Shown here: piece by piece, positions 1-8,936 of the stretch
Layout of the letters: each line of letters begins with the position of its first letter
How positions within the stretch are numbered: the stretch's first letter is position 1
Assembly: GCA_050246915.1 (NCBI GenBank)
Contig: JBFWVD010000013.1
Span: 1-64,000 of the forward strand
DNA length: 64,000 bases
Direction: 5' to 3'
Source: JBFWVD01 sp050246915
GTDB lineage: Bacteria > Actinomycetota > Acidimicrobiia > Acidimicrobiales > Ilumatobacteraceae
Notes under the pieces: model-generated
The model's input: only the letters and a program-made list of their open reading frames with translations
The model's database searches: none
What the model was told of the DNA's origin: nothing
Translations under genes and position numbers: made by a program

Positions 1-892
1 GAAGGTGGCACGGATCTTGGACCGCGAGCGTGATGCGATCGTCAGCAATGGCAGCGGGCAACCGGTCGATGCGATCGGCCAACCAGGTGTGCACGACAAC
101 GACTCGCGCGCTGAACGCCTTGGCTTCAGCGGTGCCGAGCAGATGGCCGTAGTCGACGAGCGCGGCGCCACAACCGGCGGAGTTCACCACGATGGGTGCG
201 TCGCCGGGCATCGATGCCATGACGGCGGAGGCGAGCGCGGTGGCCTGATCGTTGAGACCGGCATGGGTGTGCAGTGCTCCGCAGCATGCGCCGCCGGAAC
301 CAGGAAGACGCACGTCGGCGCCGGCTTCGGCGAGCACTTCGAGGGTGTCGATGTGGACGTCGCGTTGCCACGCGTCCATGACACAGCCGGTGAACATCCA
401 CACCGGTTCACTGCCCCTGCGCTGCGTGCTCATCTCGGCCAGCCGTCCGGTGAGCGAGGCACGACGAAGATCGAGCTTGGGCAGCCCGGCGCGATTGGGT
501 ACCAGATGGAGCCGCTGCGCAACTGCAATTGCACTGGACCCCATGAGCAGGAGGCGATGATGACCGAGCGCTCGATAGCCGAGGCGCTGCCACCACGGCA
601 CGGACTTCTTCGCGCTCACCAAAGTGGCGCGGGTCGCCTCCATGAGGTGGCCGTAGTGGACCCCGGACGGACATGCGGTCTCGCAGCCACGGCATTGCAC
701 GCAGCTGTCCATCGACTCGAGGAACGTGGCATCGGCGGCGCTGTCACCCCATTGCACTTCGCGCATGAGCGCGATGCGACCGCGTGGCGATGCCAGCTCT
801 TCACCGGTGACCCGATACGTCGGGCAATGCGGCAGACACAATCCACAACCGACGCACGCGGCCAACTCGTCGTTGTCGATGCCGAGGTCCAC
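1..892 (-). CDS. glcF: Glycolate oxidase iron-sulfur subunit GlcF (3' end outside window)
   Basis: This is the electron-transfer subunit of glycolate (or D-lactate) oxidase, which works with the FAD subunits GlcD and GlcE. The reverse strand from a GTG at 892 reads MDLGIDNDELAACVGCGLCL, giving a first ferredoxin motif CVGCGLCLPHCP, then a second CVQCRGCETACPSG. A cysteine-rich CCG-type motif (GSGGACCGALH) follows, and the frame is still open at the left edge (...VQDPCHL). Only about 297 residues are visible. An in-frame stop lies 14 codons upstream of the GTG, so no longer start is available. It follows the LapA-like gene by 40 bp and is separated from glcDE by dapD and a lipoprotein gene. 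The family assignment is firm; the substrate is inferred from glcDE nearby. Confidence 0.9.
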   Translation of the reverse strand, partial: MDLGIDNDELAACVGCGLCLPHCPTYRVTGEELASPRGRIALMREVQWGDSAADATFLESMDSCVQCRGCETACPSGVHYGHLMEATRATLVSAKKSVPWWQRLGYRALGHHRLLLMGSSAIAVAQRLHLVPNRAGLPKLDLRRASLTGRLAEMSTQRRGSEPVWMFTGCVMDAWQRDVHIDTLEVLAEAGADVRLPGSGGACCGALHTHAGLNDQATALASAVMASMPGDAPIVVNSAGCGAALVDYGHLLGTAEAKAFSARVVVVHTWLADRIDRLPAAIADDRITLAVQDPCHL

Positions 893-931
893 GCCCCGAC
901 CATAGCGGGCCGGATTTCGATCGGCAGTGCC

Positions 932-1216
932 TCAGCGCTTGTCCTTCTTGCGTTGAGCCCGGTATCGATCCCACCAGCTCTCGATGGCCTGGCCGATGAT
1001 TGCGCCGATCACCAGCGACACCAGCAGGCCGACCCACAAGCGGACCTCGACGTCGAAGAACAAGAAGGTGGTCTTTACCTTCTTCTGGTTCTGCAGCACG
1101 AAGATCAGTCCGAGTAGCACGAACACCAGCCCGGCGATGAGCTTGGCGTTGAACTCCTTGGTCTCGGTGAACGCTGGTGGCTTGTCAGCATCCTCCGGCG
1201 GCTTCTGCATGGACAT
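932..1216 (-). CDS. LapA-domain (DUF1049-type) small membrane protein
   Basis: This is a 94-residue protein with a hydrophilic N terminus, a first membrane helix at about residues 27-40 containing the typical FVLQNQ turn, and a second at about 60-78, ending in a basic tail. The layout (helix, FVxQN, short strand-like segment, helix) matches the lipopolysaccharide assembly protein A / DUF1049 family, whose role in actinobacteria is not established. The ATG at 1216 follows a G-rich AGGGGG sequence. It is divergent from dapD and lies 40 bp before glcF, so the two may share a transcript. Confidence 0.75.
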   Translation of the reverse strand: MSMQKPPEDADKPPAFTETKEFNAKLIAGLVFVLLGLIFVLQNQKKVKTTFLFFDVEVRLWVGLLVSLVIGAIIGQAIESWWDRYRAQRKKDKR

Positions 1217-1336
1217 TGGAGCCCCCTTCTCCGGTCTGTGCCGGGTGTGTCTGGCCGGACGTCTCGCGTTCGGTTCGACCGATTCGGTCGACGTGATCGG
1301 GACGCATTTTGTCGCGCTCGTCTAGCGTCGTCGGCC

Positions 1337-2302
1337 ATGATCGCTGCAGTTGGACTCGGCCTGGCCACCTACGACCGCGACGGCACGTTGCTCGTGCTGC
1401 ACGCGACGACCGTCCGCTTGGGTTCGTGGGGCGCCGATGACCCCACCGGACTCCCCGACTCGCCCGGGACCCACGTGCTCGACCCGTCGAGCCATCCGCT
1501 CGGCGCGGCGGCAGGTCACGACGCCCTACGACAGGTCGATCGCAAGATGGTTGCCGTCGTCATCGCCGATCTGGCCGTCGCGCCGGCCGATGCCCATGAC
1601 GTGTACCTGCGGCTACATCTGTTGTCGCATCGCCTGGTGAAGCCGCATGGGTTGAACCTGGATGGCCAATTCGGCTTGTTGGCCAATGTGGTGTGGACCA
1701 ACCACGGTGCATGCGCGGTGGCCGGGTTCGAGGAGACCCGGGCGCGGCTCATGGCCGCCGGTCACATCGTGACTGTGTTCAGCGTCGACAAGTTCCCGCG
1801 CATGGTCGATCACGTCATCCCGAGCGGGGTGCGAATCGCCGACGCCGACCGCGTACGCCTTGGCGCGCACCTGGCCGAGGGCACCACCGTCATGCACGAG
1901 GGGTTCGTGAACTTCAACGCCGGGACGCTCGGCTCGGCCATGGTCGAAGGCCGCATCTCGGCCGGTGTCGTGGTCGGCAACGGCTCGGACCTCGGCGGCG
2001 GTGCGTCGATCATGGGGACGCTCTCGGGTGGCGGCAAGGAGGTCATCAGCGTCGGTGAGGGATGCCTCATCGGCGCCAACGCCGGAATCGGCATCTCGCT
2101 CGGGGACGGCTGCGTGGTGGAAGCCGGCTGCTACATCACATCGGGCAGCCTGATCACGCTTCCCGACGGCGAGGTGGTCAAGGCCCGTCAGCTCAGCGGA
2201 GCCAAGGGGCTGCTGTTCCGCCGGAACTCACGTACCGGAGCGCTCGAGGCGCTGCCCCGAACCGGCACATGGGGCGGGCTGAACGCCATGCTCCACGCCT
2301 GA
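1337..2302 (+). CDS. dapD: 2,3,4,5-tetrahydropyridine-2,6-dicarboxylate N-succinyltransferase
   Basis: DapD succinylates tetrahydrodipicolinate with succinyl-CoA in the lysine/diaminopimelate pathway in the cytoplasm. The 321-residue product starts MIAAVGLGLATYD. It has an N-terminal domain, then a left-handed beta-helix region with hexapeptide-like turns (for example VRIADADRVRLGAHLAEGTTV at about 175-195) and a glycine-rich SDLGGGASIMGTLSGGG stretch, as in the actinobacterial DapD branch. The ATG at 1337 is chosen over in-frame starts up to about 100 bp upstream because the extra N terminus is arginine-rich and unlike the family. It is a stand-alone gene, convergent with the lipoprotein gene that ends 5 bp away. 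Confidence 0.9.
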   Translation: MIAAVGLGLATYDRDGTLLVLHATTVRLGSWGADDPTGLPDSPGTHVLDPSSHPLGAAAGHDALRQVDRKMVAVVIADLAVAPADAHDVYLRLHLLSHRLVKPHGLNLDGQFGLLANVVWTNHGACAVAGFEETRARLMAAGHIVTVFSVDKFPRMVDHVIPSGVRIADADRVRLGAHLAEGTTVMHEGFVNFNAGTLGSAMVEGRISAGVVVGNGSDLGGGASIMGTLSGGGKEVISVGEGCLIGANAGIGISLGDGCVVEAGCYITSGSLITLPDGEVVKARQLSGAKGLLFRRNSRTGALEALPRTGTWGGLNAMLHA

Positions 2303-2307
2303 TCCCT

Positions 2308-3783
2308 TTACAAGTCCCAGGTCGGGTCGGCCACGGGGCCGGGGTCGAGCTTCAACGGGTACTTGCCATCGGGCTGGATGGTCCACAGCGCGTCCGGCTC
2401 GTCGACGCCGACGGGATGATGGGCGAAGGTGAGCCAGGTCGAGTCCGGTGCCCATCCGATGCCCTGGATCTCGCCGGTGGCGATGCGCGTGGGCGTTCCA
2501 CCGGTAGCGGGCACGATCCACAGCCCGTCCCCATAGGGATCCACGCAGTTCGTGCTGAACGCGATGTGAGCGCTGTCGGGCGCGGGCGTCACCGTGGCGA
2601 TGCTGCAGTCGTCCAGAGCCACGAGAACTTGCGACTCGCCGTCAGGATTGGCCGCGAGCACGCTCGTCGCGGTCGTCGGATCGACGACGGGCGCGATCAC
2701 GGTGCCGTCAGCGAGCACGCCGCCGCATCCGACCAGGCGGGTCGGTCCCGGTTGTGTCACGGCAACGGTCGAGCCACTGGCGAGATCGATGGAGGCGAGT
2801 TCCCATCGACCGACGCCACTGGGTTGCGGGGTGCGGCGCCGTACCAGGATCGCCGCGCCGTCGCTTCGCCACGATGGACACGAGGCCTCGTCCGCCGGGG
2901 CCGTCAGCGTTCGGGCCGGTGAGCCGTCGCTGGCCTTCACGGTGAGCACTCCGGGAGCGGATCGATCGCCCTCGACCAGCGCGAGCAGATCGCCCACCGG
3001 CGACAATCGCGGTGAGGTCACATCTGGGGAGTCCGTGGCGAGCGACTCGTCGGTGCGGACGCCGAGGTCCATGCGGTGCAAGGTCGAGCCGGCGTCCCCC
3101 GGTCGGGTGTACATGAGTGCTCCGGCCGGCGACGGCCCAGTCGTATCTTCGGTGAGCACCTTCCATCCAACTGGTGGCGCATGACAGGCGAACCACAGTC
3201 GGGTCACGGCGCCGTCCCATCGCGCGGCGTACTCGTCGACGGTGATGAAGGCACCGTTCACGAACATGCCTTTGGAGCCGATGCCGTCGGGATTGTCGGC
3301 GGACAGGAACTCGACGATGTTGCGGGCGTCGGCTTCGTCGGCGGCCTGCTGCAGGCCGAAGCCGTCTTCGGCCCATCCCGACTGAACGACCCCGTCGAAC
3401 TTCTCCTCGACCTCGGCCAGCCACACGAACTCGATGGCCAGGGCGCCAGCATTGGTGCCCAGTTCACGCAGCGCCGCTTGACCAGCGGCATCGATGGCCT
3501 GTCGGTCGGCCAGCGGCATCGGGACCTTGGCGGTGCGGGCGGCCCGATTGGCGTCGGTGAGCGCAGTCAGCGACGCACAGGCCTCAGCAGATGCGGTGAC
3601 CGGGGCTTTCACGCCACCGGTGCCCGAACCCGACACCGAGCCCGCTGGGGCGTTCGATTGATCGACCGGGTACAGCTTGGTGCCATCGGTTGCATCGGAA
3701 CAGGCGGCCAGCAGCGACGCGGCCAGGGCGCAGCACAAGGCAGTGGTCCAGGTTCGATGGCCGAGGCGGATCCGATGCATCAT
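2308..3783 (-). CDS. Lipoprotein with TolB/WD40-like propeller repeats
   Basis: This is a 491-residue predicted lipoprotein. MMHRIRLGHRTWTTALCC leads into the lipobox LLAAC, so it should be lipidated and displayed outside the membrane. Residues of about 60-210 form a helical domain of unknown type. From about 225 on there are repeated blade-like units (SPRLSPVGDLLALVEGD, CPSWRSDGAAILVRRR, VTPAPDSAHIAFSTN, IGWAPDSTWLTFAHH) typical of TolB/WD40-like beta-propellers. The frame is open upstream to about 4080, but that part lies over glcE and is a shadow. The start is 28 bp after the glcE stop, so it is probably the last gene of a glcD-glcE-lipoprotein transcript. The function is unknown. Confidence 0.8.
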   Translation of the reverse strand: MMHRIRLGHRTWTTALCCALAASLLAACSDATDGTKLYPVDQSNAPAGSVSGSGTGGVKAPVTASAEACASLTALTDANRAARTAKVPMPLADRQAIDAAGQAALRELGTNAGALAIEFVWLAEVEEKFDGVVQSGWAEDGFGLQQAADEADARNIVEFLSADNPDGIGSKGMFVNGAFITVDEYAARWDGAVTRLWFACHAPPVGWKVLTEDTTGPSPAGALMYTRPGDAGSTLHRMDLGVRTDESLATDSPDVTSPRLSPVGDLLALVEGDRSAPGVLTVKASDGSPARTLTAPADEASCPSWRSDGAAILVRRRTPQPSGVGRWELASIDLASGSTVAVTQPGPTRLVGCGGVLADGTVIAPVVDPTTATSVLAANPDGESQVLVALDDCSIATVTPAPDSAHIAFSTNCVDPYGDGLWIVPATGGTPTRIATGEIQGIGWAPDSTWLTFAHHPVGVDEPDALWTIQPDGKYPLKLDPGPVADPTWDL

Positions 3784-3811
3784 CTCTGGATCGGCCGCAG
3801 TCAGGCGATCT

Positions 3812-4735
3812 TCAGCTCTCGAGCAGCTTCCGGCCGGGATTGAAGCGGCCGGTCGGGTCGAACCGCTCGCTGAGGCGATGGTGGATGGCCACGATGGACG
3901 TGTCGCTGGTGGCCGGGCCGGAAGGCCGCAGCTCATCTGGGCTGTCGGTGTGCACGATGCCGACCCCGACCTCGGCGACGAACGGAGAGTTCGCACGGCT
4001 GGGCAATGTCCGCAACTGTGATGGTCGCAGCGAGGCGCGACCGGACGGGATCCATGGCGGCCCGTCAACGTGGGTTGCATCGGGCACGAGTGCGGCCTGT
4101 GCGGCCACGTCGAGAGGATGTCCGGCGAGGCAGACCCAGGTGCTGGTGCCGTCCCACAAGATGGACGCCGGTCGGAACAGCCTGGCGGCCAGCGCGAACG
4201 GGTCGCTCTCGGTGCGCAGCCATCGCCGCTCGACGGGCCGTGGCCGCGTGCGCAGGATCACCTCGCCGATGAACCCCAAGGTGCCGAGCGAGCCCACGAG
4301 GACGCGACACAGATCGAAGCCCGTCACGTTCTTGACGGTCGGACCACCCGCGGTCATCACGTTGCCGTCGGCCATGACCACGCGCGCTTGGAGCAAGGTG
4401 TCGCGCACATGTCCGTCGGCCAAGCGATGGATGGATGAGTGTCCCACCGCGAGCACGCCACCGACGGTGGCGCCATCGATGTCGGGCAGCGCCACCATCT
4501 GTCCACCGCCGGCCAGCGCGGCGTCGAGCTCAGCCACCGTGGTGCCCGCCCACAACTTCACCGTCATCTCAGCGGGATCGAAGGCGATGATGCCCGCCGG
4601 TGCGCACACCTCGCGTGCCTTCGGGTCGACCGATCCGCCCACGTCCCACTGTGTGCGGCCGCCAACGCAGGTGACCGGACCGGCGGGGCCGATCTCATCG
4701 GCGAAGGCCTGCATGCGGTCAGTGCTCACACCCAC
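3812..4735 (-). CDS. glcE: Glycolate oxidase FAD-binding subunit GlcE
   Basis: This is a 307-residue FAD-linked (PCMH-type) subunit of glycolate oxidase. The family features are VAELDAALAGGGQMVALP followed by the glycine-rich ATVGGVLAVGHSS of the FAD fold, then VTGFDLCRVLVGSLGTLGFI. It ends RFDPTGRFNPGRKLLES, the usual closing motif. It overlaps the glcD 3' end by 10 bp, which suggests translational coupling. With GlcD and GlcF it should pass electrons from glycolate or a related 2-hydroxy acid to the membrane quinone pool. Confidence 0.88.
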   Translation of the reverse strand: MGVSTDRMQAFADEIGPAGPVTCVGGRTQWDVGGSVDPKAREVCAPAGIIAFDPAEMTVKLWAGTTVAELDAALAGGGQMVALPDIDGATVGGVLAVGHSSIHRLADGHVRDTLLQARVVMADGNVMTAGGPTVKNVTGFDLCRVLVGSLGTLGFIGEVILRTRPRPVERRWLRTESDPFALAARLFRPASILWDGTSTWVCLAGHPLDVAAQAALVPDATHVDGPPWIPSGRASLRPSQLRTLPSRANSPFVAEVGVGIVHTDSPDELRPSGPATSDTSIVAIHHRLSERFDPTGRFNPGRKLLES

Positions 4736-6174
4736 ATCCCGTCACCGATGGCATGCGAGTCGCCACAACCTGAACCCGACGGCAGCACCTTGCCGGGGTT
4801 GGAGACGTTGTCGGGGTCGAACGCGCTGCGCAACCTGAATTGCGCGTCGAGATCGATCTCGGAGAACTGCAGTGGCATGAAGTCGCGCTTTTCGATACCG
4901 ATGCCGTGCTCACCCGACAGCACCCCGCCGGCGGCGACAGACGCCTTCACGATCTCCGCGCCGGCAGCATGGACACGTTCGAGCACCCCGGGCTCGCGAG
5001 CGTCGAACACCAGCAGCGGATGGAGGTTGCCGTCGCCGGCGTGGAACACGTTGAGCACCAACAGCTCGTATCGGTCGGCGATCTCGTACACCGCGGCGAG
5101 CACTTCGACCAGCTTGGCCCGAGGCACCACAGTGTCGTGCAGGTAGTAGTTGGGCTTGATGCGGGCCACTGCACCGAAGGCGCTCTTACGGCCCTTCCAC
5201 CACAGCGCTCGCTGTGCTTCGGTACCAGCGACCAGAACCGTGCGCGCGCCGTGGGCCAAGGCGATCTCCCGCACCGTTTCCACCTGCGCGGCGACACCAT
5301 CGGCCAGACCGTCGAGCTCGACGATGAGTACCGCCGCGGCATCGGTCGGGAACCCGGCGTGCACGAACGCTTCGACTGCTTCGATGCATCGCTGGTCCAT
5401 CATCTCGAGCGCGGCGGGCACCATGCCCGAGGCGATGATCGCCGACACCGTGGTCGCTCCATCGGCGACATCGGTGAAGTCGATGAGCAACGTGCGGATG
5501 ACCGGAGGCAGCGGCGTGAGCCGCACGGCAATTCGAGTTGCGATGCCGCACATGCCTTCGGATCCGACGAACGCGCCGCGCAGATCGAGGCCGTCGGGTT
5601 CGGCGTCGAGACCGCCGAGCACGCACACCTCGCCGTCGGGCATCACCACTTCCATGGCCAACACGTGTGGGCTGGTCACCCCATAGGCAAGGCAATGGGG
5701 TCCACCGGAGTTGTTGGCGATGTTCCCGCCGATCGAACAACTCTGCTGACTCGACGGATCAGGCGCGAAGTGCAGCCCGAGAGGCGTCACAGCTCGGGTG
5801 AGATCGAGGTTCAACACGCCCGGTTCCACCCAGGCGTAACGCTCCTCGGTGTTCACCTCGATGATGCGATCCATCTTCGTGGTCACGATGACCATGCCGC
5901 CATCGAGCGGCACCGCTCCCCCGGCCAGGCCGGTGCCCGAACCGCGGGCCACGAACGACACGCCGTGCTTTCGAGCCAGTCGCACGCAGGCCTGCACCTC
6001 ACCGGTGGAGATGGGGAGGCACACCACCGACGCCTTGCCTTGTTCGCCCGATGCGTCATGGCCGTAGATCGACAGATGCAACGGTGAATCCTCGACCCGA
6101 TCAGCCGACAGCGCCCGACGCAGTTCTTCAGCGAGTGGAAGCACGTTGGTGTAGGCCGGTCCTGCGGTGCTCAT
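4726..6174 (-). CDS. glcD: Glycolate oxidase catalytic FAD subunit GlcD
   Basis: This 482-residue product has the full FAD-linked oxidase architecture. The N-terminal PCMH FAD fold carries FVARGSGTGLAGGAVP and the SSQQSCSIGGNIANNSGGPH signature. The C-terminal substrate domain has VFHAGDGNLHP and GGVLSGEHGIGIEKRDFM, with the histidines expected for 2-hydroxy-acid oxidases. It ends AFDPDNVSNPGKVLPSG and a short tail. It is the first gene of the glcD-glcE-lipoprotein run and is divergent from the gene at 6199, with only 24 bp between the two starts, so their promoters must overlap. Glycolate is the likely substrate, but D-lactate cannot be excluded. Confidence 0.92.
   Translation of the reverse strand: MSTAGPAYTNVLPLAEELRRALSADRVEDSPLHLSIYGHDASGEQGKASVVCLPISTGEVQACVRLARKHGVSFVARGSGTGLAGGAVPLDGGMVIVTTKMDRIIEVNTEERYAWVEPGVLNLDLTRAVTPLGLHFAPDPSSQQSCSIGGNIANNSGGPHCLAYGVTSPHVLAMEVVMPDGEVCVLGGLDAEPDGLDLRGAFVGSEGMCGIATRIAVRLTPLPPVIRTLLIDFTDVADGATTVSAIIASGMVPAALEMMDQRCIEAVEAFVHAGFPTDAAAVLIVELDGLADGVAAQVETVREIALAHGARTVLVAGTEAQRALWWKGRKSAFGAVARIKPNYYLHDTVVPRAKLVEVLAAVYEIADRYELLVLNVFHAGDGNLHPLLVFDAREPGVLERVHAAGAEIVKASVAAGGVLSGEHGIGIEKRDFMPLQFSEIDLDAQFRLRSAFDPDNVSNPGKVLPSGSGCGDSHAIGDGMWV
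4828..4845. repeat. Iterated palindrome, GCGCAA/TTGCGC form
   Basis: GCGCAA (4828-4833) and TTGCGC (4840-4845) are perfect 6-bp arms around CCTGAA, inside glcD. The same arms recur at 58992-59009 in an unrelated oxidoreductase. See the finding on the dispersed CAA-N6-TTG motif. Confidence 0.7.
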
Positions 6175-6198
6175 CGCTCACAACGTAGTGTTCGATCC

Positions 6199-6930
6199 AT
6201 GGCCACACCCGATCTCGAAGACCTCCACGAATGGGTCAGCTTCGAAGACCCCGACGAGGATCGCACGTGGGTCATCGATGTCACCTTCCTCACCAGCGCG
6301 TGGACGTGCATCTTCGGTCGGGGCTGTCAGGGGGTGCTCACTGGTCCAGCGGCCGATCTGCAACAAGGGTGCTGCAGCTACGGGGCCCACTTCATCGACA
6401 AGGAAGATCTGGCCACGGTCGAGAAGGCGGTGGAGCGGCTCACCAAAGAGAACTGGCAGATGCGCAAGCGCTCCAAGGCCAAGGGTTGGTATCGCCAAGA
6501 GCGTGATGGCACATACATCACCCGGGTGGTCGACGGTGCGTGCATCTTCTTGAACCGTGAGGGTTTCGCCACTGGTCCGGGCTGTGCATTGCACGTCGGT
6601 GCGCTCGAAGCGCGTGAACGCCCCCTCGACTGGAAGCCCGATGTGTGCTGGCAACTGCCGTTGCGGCAGATCGATCACACCGATGATCACGGTCACATCA
6701 CCTCGACGCTGCGCGAGTGGAAGCGACGCGATTGGGGCGAGGGCGGACACGAGTTCCACTGGTGGTGCACCGAATCGCCCGACGCCTTCATCGACGCCAA
6801 GATGGTGTGGCAGACCCTCACCGACGAGATCGTCGAGATGGTCGGGTCGAAGGTGTTCGTGATGTTGGCCGGCTATCTCAAGAGCCGGCCGAGCAAGACC
6901 TACCTGCCACATCCAGCCGTTCGCCGCTGA
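6199..6930 (+). CDS. Conserved Cys/Trp-rich protein of unknown function
   Basis: This 243-residue soluble protein is rich in Cys, His and Trp. Notable are CIFGRGCQG, then QQGCCSYGAHF at about 55-65, CIFLNREGFATGPGCALH in the middle, and HEFHWWCTESPDAF near residue 190. The clustered cysteines suggest metal or Fe-S binding; there is no signal peptide or membrane helix. The cysteine pattern is loosely reminiscent of the DUF3109/YkgJ-type zinc or iron-binding families, but I cannot confirm membership. The start is 24 bp from the divergent glcD start. Its coding character is clear, as the composition is protein-like with no repeats. Confidence 0.7.
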   Translation: MATPDLEDLHEWVSFEDPDEDRTWVIDVTFLTSAWTCIFGRGCQGVLTGPAADLQQGCCSYGAHFIDKEDLATVEKAVERLTKENWQMRKRSKAKGWYRQERDGTYITRVVDGACIFLNREGFATGPGCALHVGALEARERPLDWKPDVCWQLPLRQIDHTDDHGHITSTLREWKRRDWGEGGHEFHWWCTESPDAFIDAKMVWQTLTDEIVEMVGSKVFVMLAGYLKSRPSKTYLPHPAVRR

Positions 6931-6993
6931 GCGCGCTGCGCTGCGACGAACGGCGCTGGATCGATCGGCCGCCCGGCCGTCTTGCCCCCGCCG

Positions 6994-8811
6994 TCAACCC
7001 TTCTTGTTGGCGCGGCGGCGTTCGCCTTCGACGAGGACCCGCTTGCGGATACGTACCGCGGTGGGGGTCACCTCGACGAACTCGTCCTCAGCGATGAACT
7101 CCACTGCGGTCTCGAGGGTGTGCAACACCGGCGCTGACAGCTTCACCGCGTCGTCGTGGGTGTGCGTGCGCATGTTGGTCTTCTCTTTTTCGCGCACGGC
7201 GTTCACCACCATGTCGCCGGGGCGAGCCGACTCTCCGATGACCATGCCTTCGTACACGGTGTCACCGGGCTGCACGAACAACGTGCCGCGCTGTTGCAGG
7301 TTGTCGAGTGCATACGGCGTCACCACGCCCATGCGATCGGCGATCATGGCGCCGTTGGTGCGATGGGGCAGTTCGCCCACCCACGGGGTCCAGCCCGAGT
7401 TGTGTTGATGCAACAGGGCCGTGCCGCGGGTTGCAGTGAGCAACTCGGAACGGAAGCCGATGAGGCCACGAGAGGGGCACTCGAAGGTGATGACCGTTCG
7501 GCCGGTGTCGCCGGGGCGGATGTCGGTGACGCGGCCCTTACGGGGGGCGAGGGCCTGCGTGACGGTGCCGACGTACTCATCGGGTACGTCGCACACACCG
7601 CGCTCGAGCGGCTCCTCTCGCTTGCCGTCGACCTCGCGGATGATCACTTCAGGTCGCGATACCTGGAGCTCGTAACCCTCGCGGCGCATCGATTCGATGA
7701 GCACGGCCAACTGCAGTTCGCCTCGACCGGCAACTTCGATGATGTCGGGCGAATCGGTCTCGGCCAGCTTGATCGAGACGTTGCCCAAGATCTCCTTCTC
7801 GAGGCGGTCGCGCAGATGGCGACTGGTGAGGTATTTGCCTTCCTTGCCCGACAGCGGCGAGGTGTTCACGCCGAACGTCATCGACAGCACGGGTTCGTCG
7901 ACGGTGAGGCGGGGCAGCGGGATCGGGTTGGCCGGGTCGGCCAGCGTGTCACCGATCTCGATCTCGGGGAACCCGGCGACGATGAAGAGATCACCGGCCG
8001 ACAGTTCCTCCACCTCGGAGCGGCTGATGCCGTCGAAGTGCATGAGTTGCGAGAGCTTGCGGGTGAGGGGCTTTTGCCCTTCGTCCTCTTCGATGAGGGC
8101 GATCTGTTCGCCACGACGCAGCACGCCGTTGACGACGCGTCCGATGGCGAGACGACCGAGATACTCGGACGCGTCGAGGTTGGTCACGATGGCCTGGAGC
8201 GGCGCGTCCGCATCGCCCTTGGGCTCGGGAACGTGCTCGAGGATCGTCTCGAACAGTGCCGAGAGATCTGCATCAGCGGCCGGCATACCGACCCCGAGCA
8301 TCGCCCGACCCTCACGGGCCACGGCGGAGATCACGGGGAAGTCGAGGTGCTCGGCATCGAGGTCCATGTAGAGCTGGTAGATCTCGTCGAGCACTTCGTC
8401 GGCGCGGGCGTCGCCGCGATCGACCTTGTTGATCACCAAGATGCTCGGCAGACCGAGGGCCATGGCCTTCGACAGCACGTAGCGCGTCTGGGGCAGTGGG
8501 CCTTCGGCCGCGTCGACGAGGAGCACGATGCCATCGACCATGGCCAAGGCACGCTCGACCTCACCACCGAAGTCGGCGTGGCCGGGGGTGTCGACGAGGT
8601 TGATGCGAACCCCGTTCCACGTCACCGAGGCGGCCTTCGCCAAGATGGTGATGCCGCGCTCGCGCTCTTGGTCGTTGGAGTCCATCACTCGGTCGACGAC
8701 CGCCTGGTGGGCGCCGAACACTCCGCTGGAACGCAGCATGGTGTCGACGAGTGTGGTCTTGCCGTGGTCGACGTGCGCGACGAGCGCGACGTTACGGATC
8801 TTCGTTGTCAT
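6994..8811 (-). CDS. typA: Ribosome-associated GTPase TypA/BipA
   Basis: This is a translational GTPase of 605 residues, the usual length for the family. The G domain has G1 AHVDHGKTT, switch I ending ERERGITI, G3 DTPGHADFGGEV and G4 NKVDRGDA. EF-G-like domains follow, then the TypA-specific C-terminal region with SRGLIGFRSELLTATRGTA, and the protein ends in basic KRVLVEGERRRANKKG. TypA binds the ribosome and assists 50S assembly and stress or low-temperature growth in other bacteria. It is apparently monocistronic; the small acidic gene lies 125 bp upstream on the same strand. Confidence 0.95.
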   Translation of the reverse strand: MTTKIRNVALVAHVDHGKTTLVDTMLRSSGVFGAHQAVVDRVMDSNDQERERGITILAKAASVTWNGVRINLVDTPGHADFGGEVERALAMVDGIVLLVDAAEGPLPQTRYVLSKAMALGLPSILVINKVDRGDARADEVLDEIYQLYMDLDAEHLDFPVISAVAREGRAMLGVGMPAADADLSALFETILEHVPEPKGDADAPLQAIVTNLDASEYLGRLAIGRVVNGVLRRGEQIALIEEDEGQKPLTRKLSQLMHFDGISRSEVEELSAGDLFIVAGFPEIEIGDTLADPANPIPLPRLTVDEPVLSMTFGVNTSPLSGKEGKYLTSRHLRDRLEKEILGNVSIKLAETDSPDIIEVAGRGELQLAVLIESMRREGYELQVSRPEVIIREVDGKREEPLERGVCDVPDEYVGTVTQALAPRKGRVTDIRPGDTGRTVITFECPSRGLIGFRSELLTATRGTALLHQHNSGWTPWVGELPHRTNGAMIADRMGVVTPYALDNLQQRGTLFVQPGDTVYEGMVIGESARPGDMVVNAVREKEKTNMRTHTHDDAVKLSAPVLHTLETAVEFIAEDEFVEVTPTAVRIRKRVLVEGERRRANKKG

Positions 8812-8936
8812 TTCATTACCGCAGATCTTGAAGGGGGTGTTCGTGGGGGAAAGCAGGTGGAAAGGTAGAGCCGAAACGCAGATATCGAGGGGCAGATGGT
8901 GAACAGCCGATGGGCAGATGGATGGACGCGCCGAGG

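Noticed and set aside
5..1117. Plus-strand open frame of 370 codons at the left edge
   Set aside because: It is antisense to glcF and the LapA-like gene, whose reverse-strand products have clear ferredoxin motifs and membrane helices; the plus-strand product is His/Gly/Arg-rich with no domain.
7156..8868. Plus-strand open frame of 570 codons opposite typA
   Set aside because: Antisense shadow of a certain housekeeping gene; composition is typical of reverse-complement reading in high-G+C DNA.
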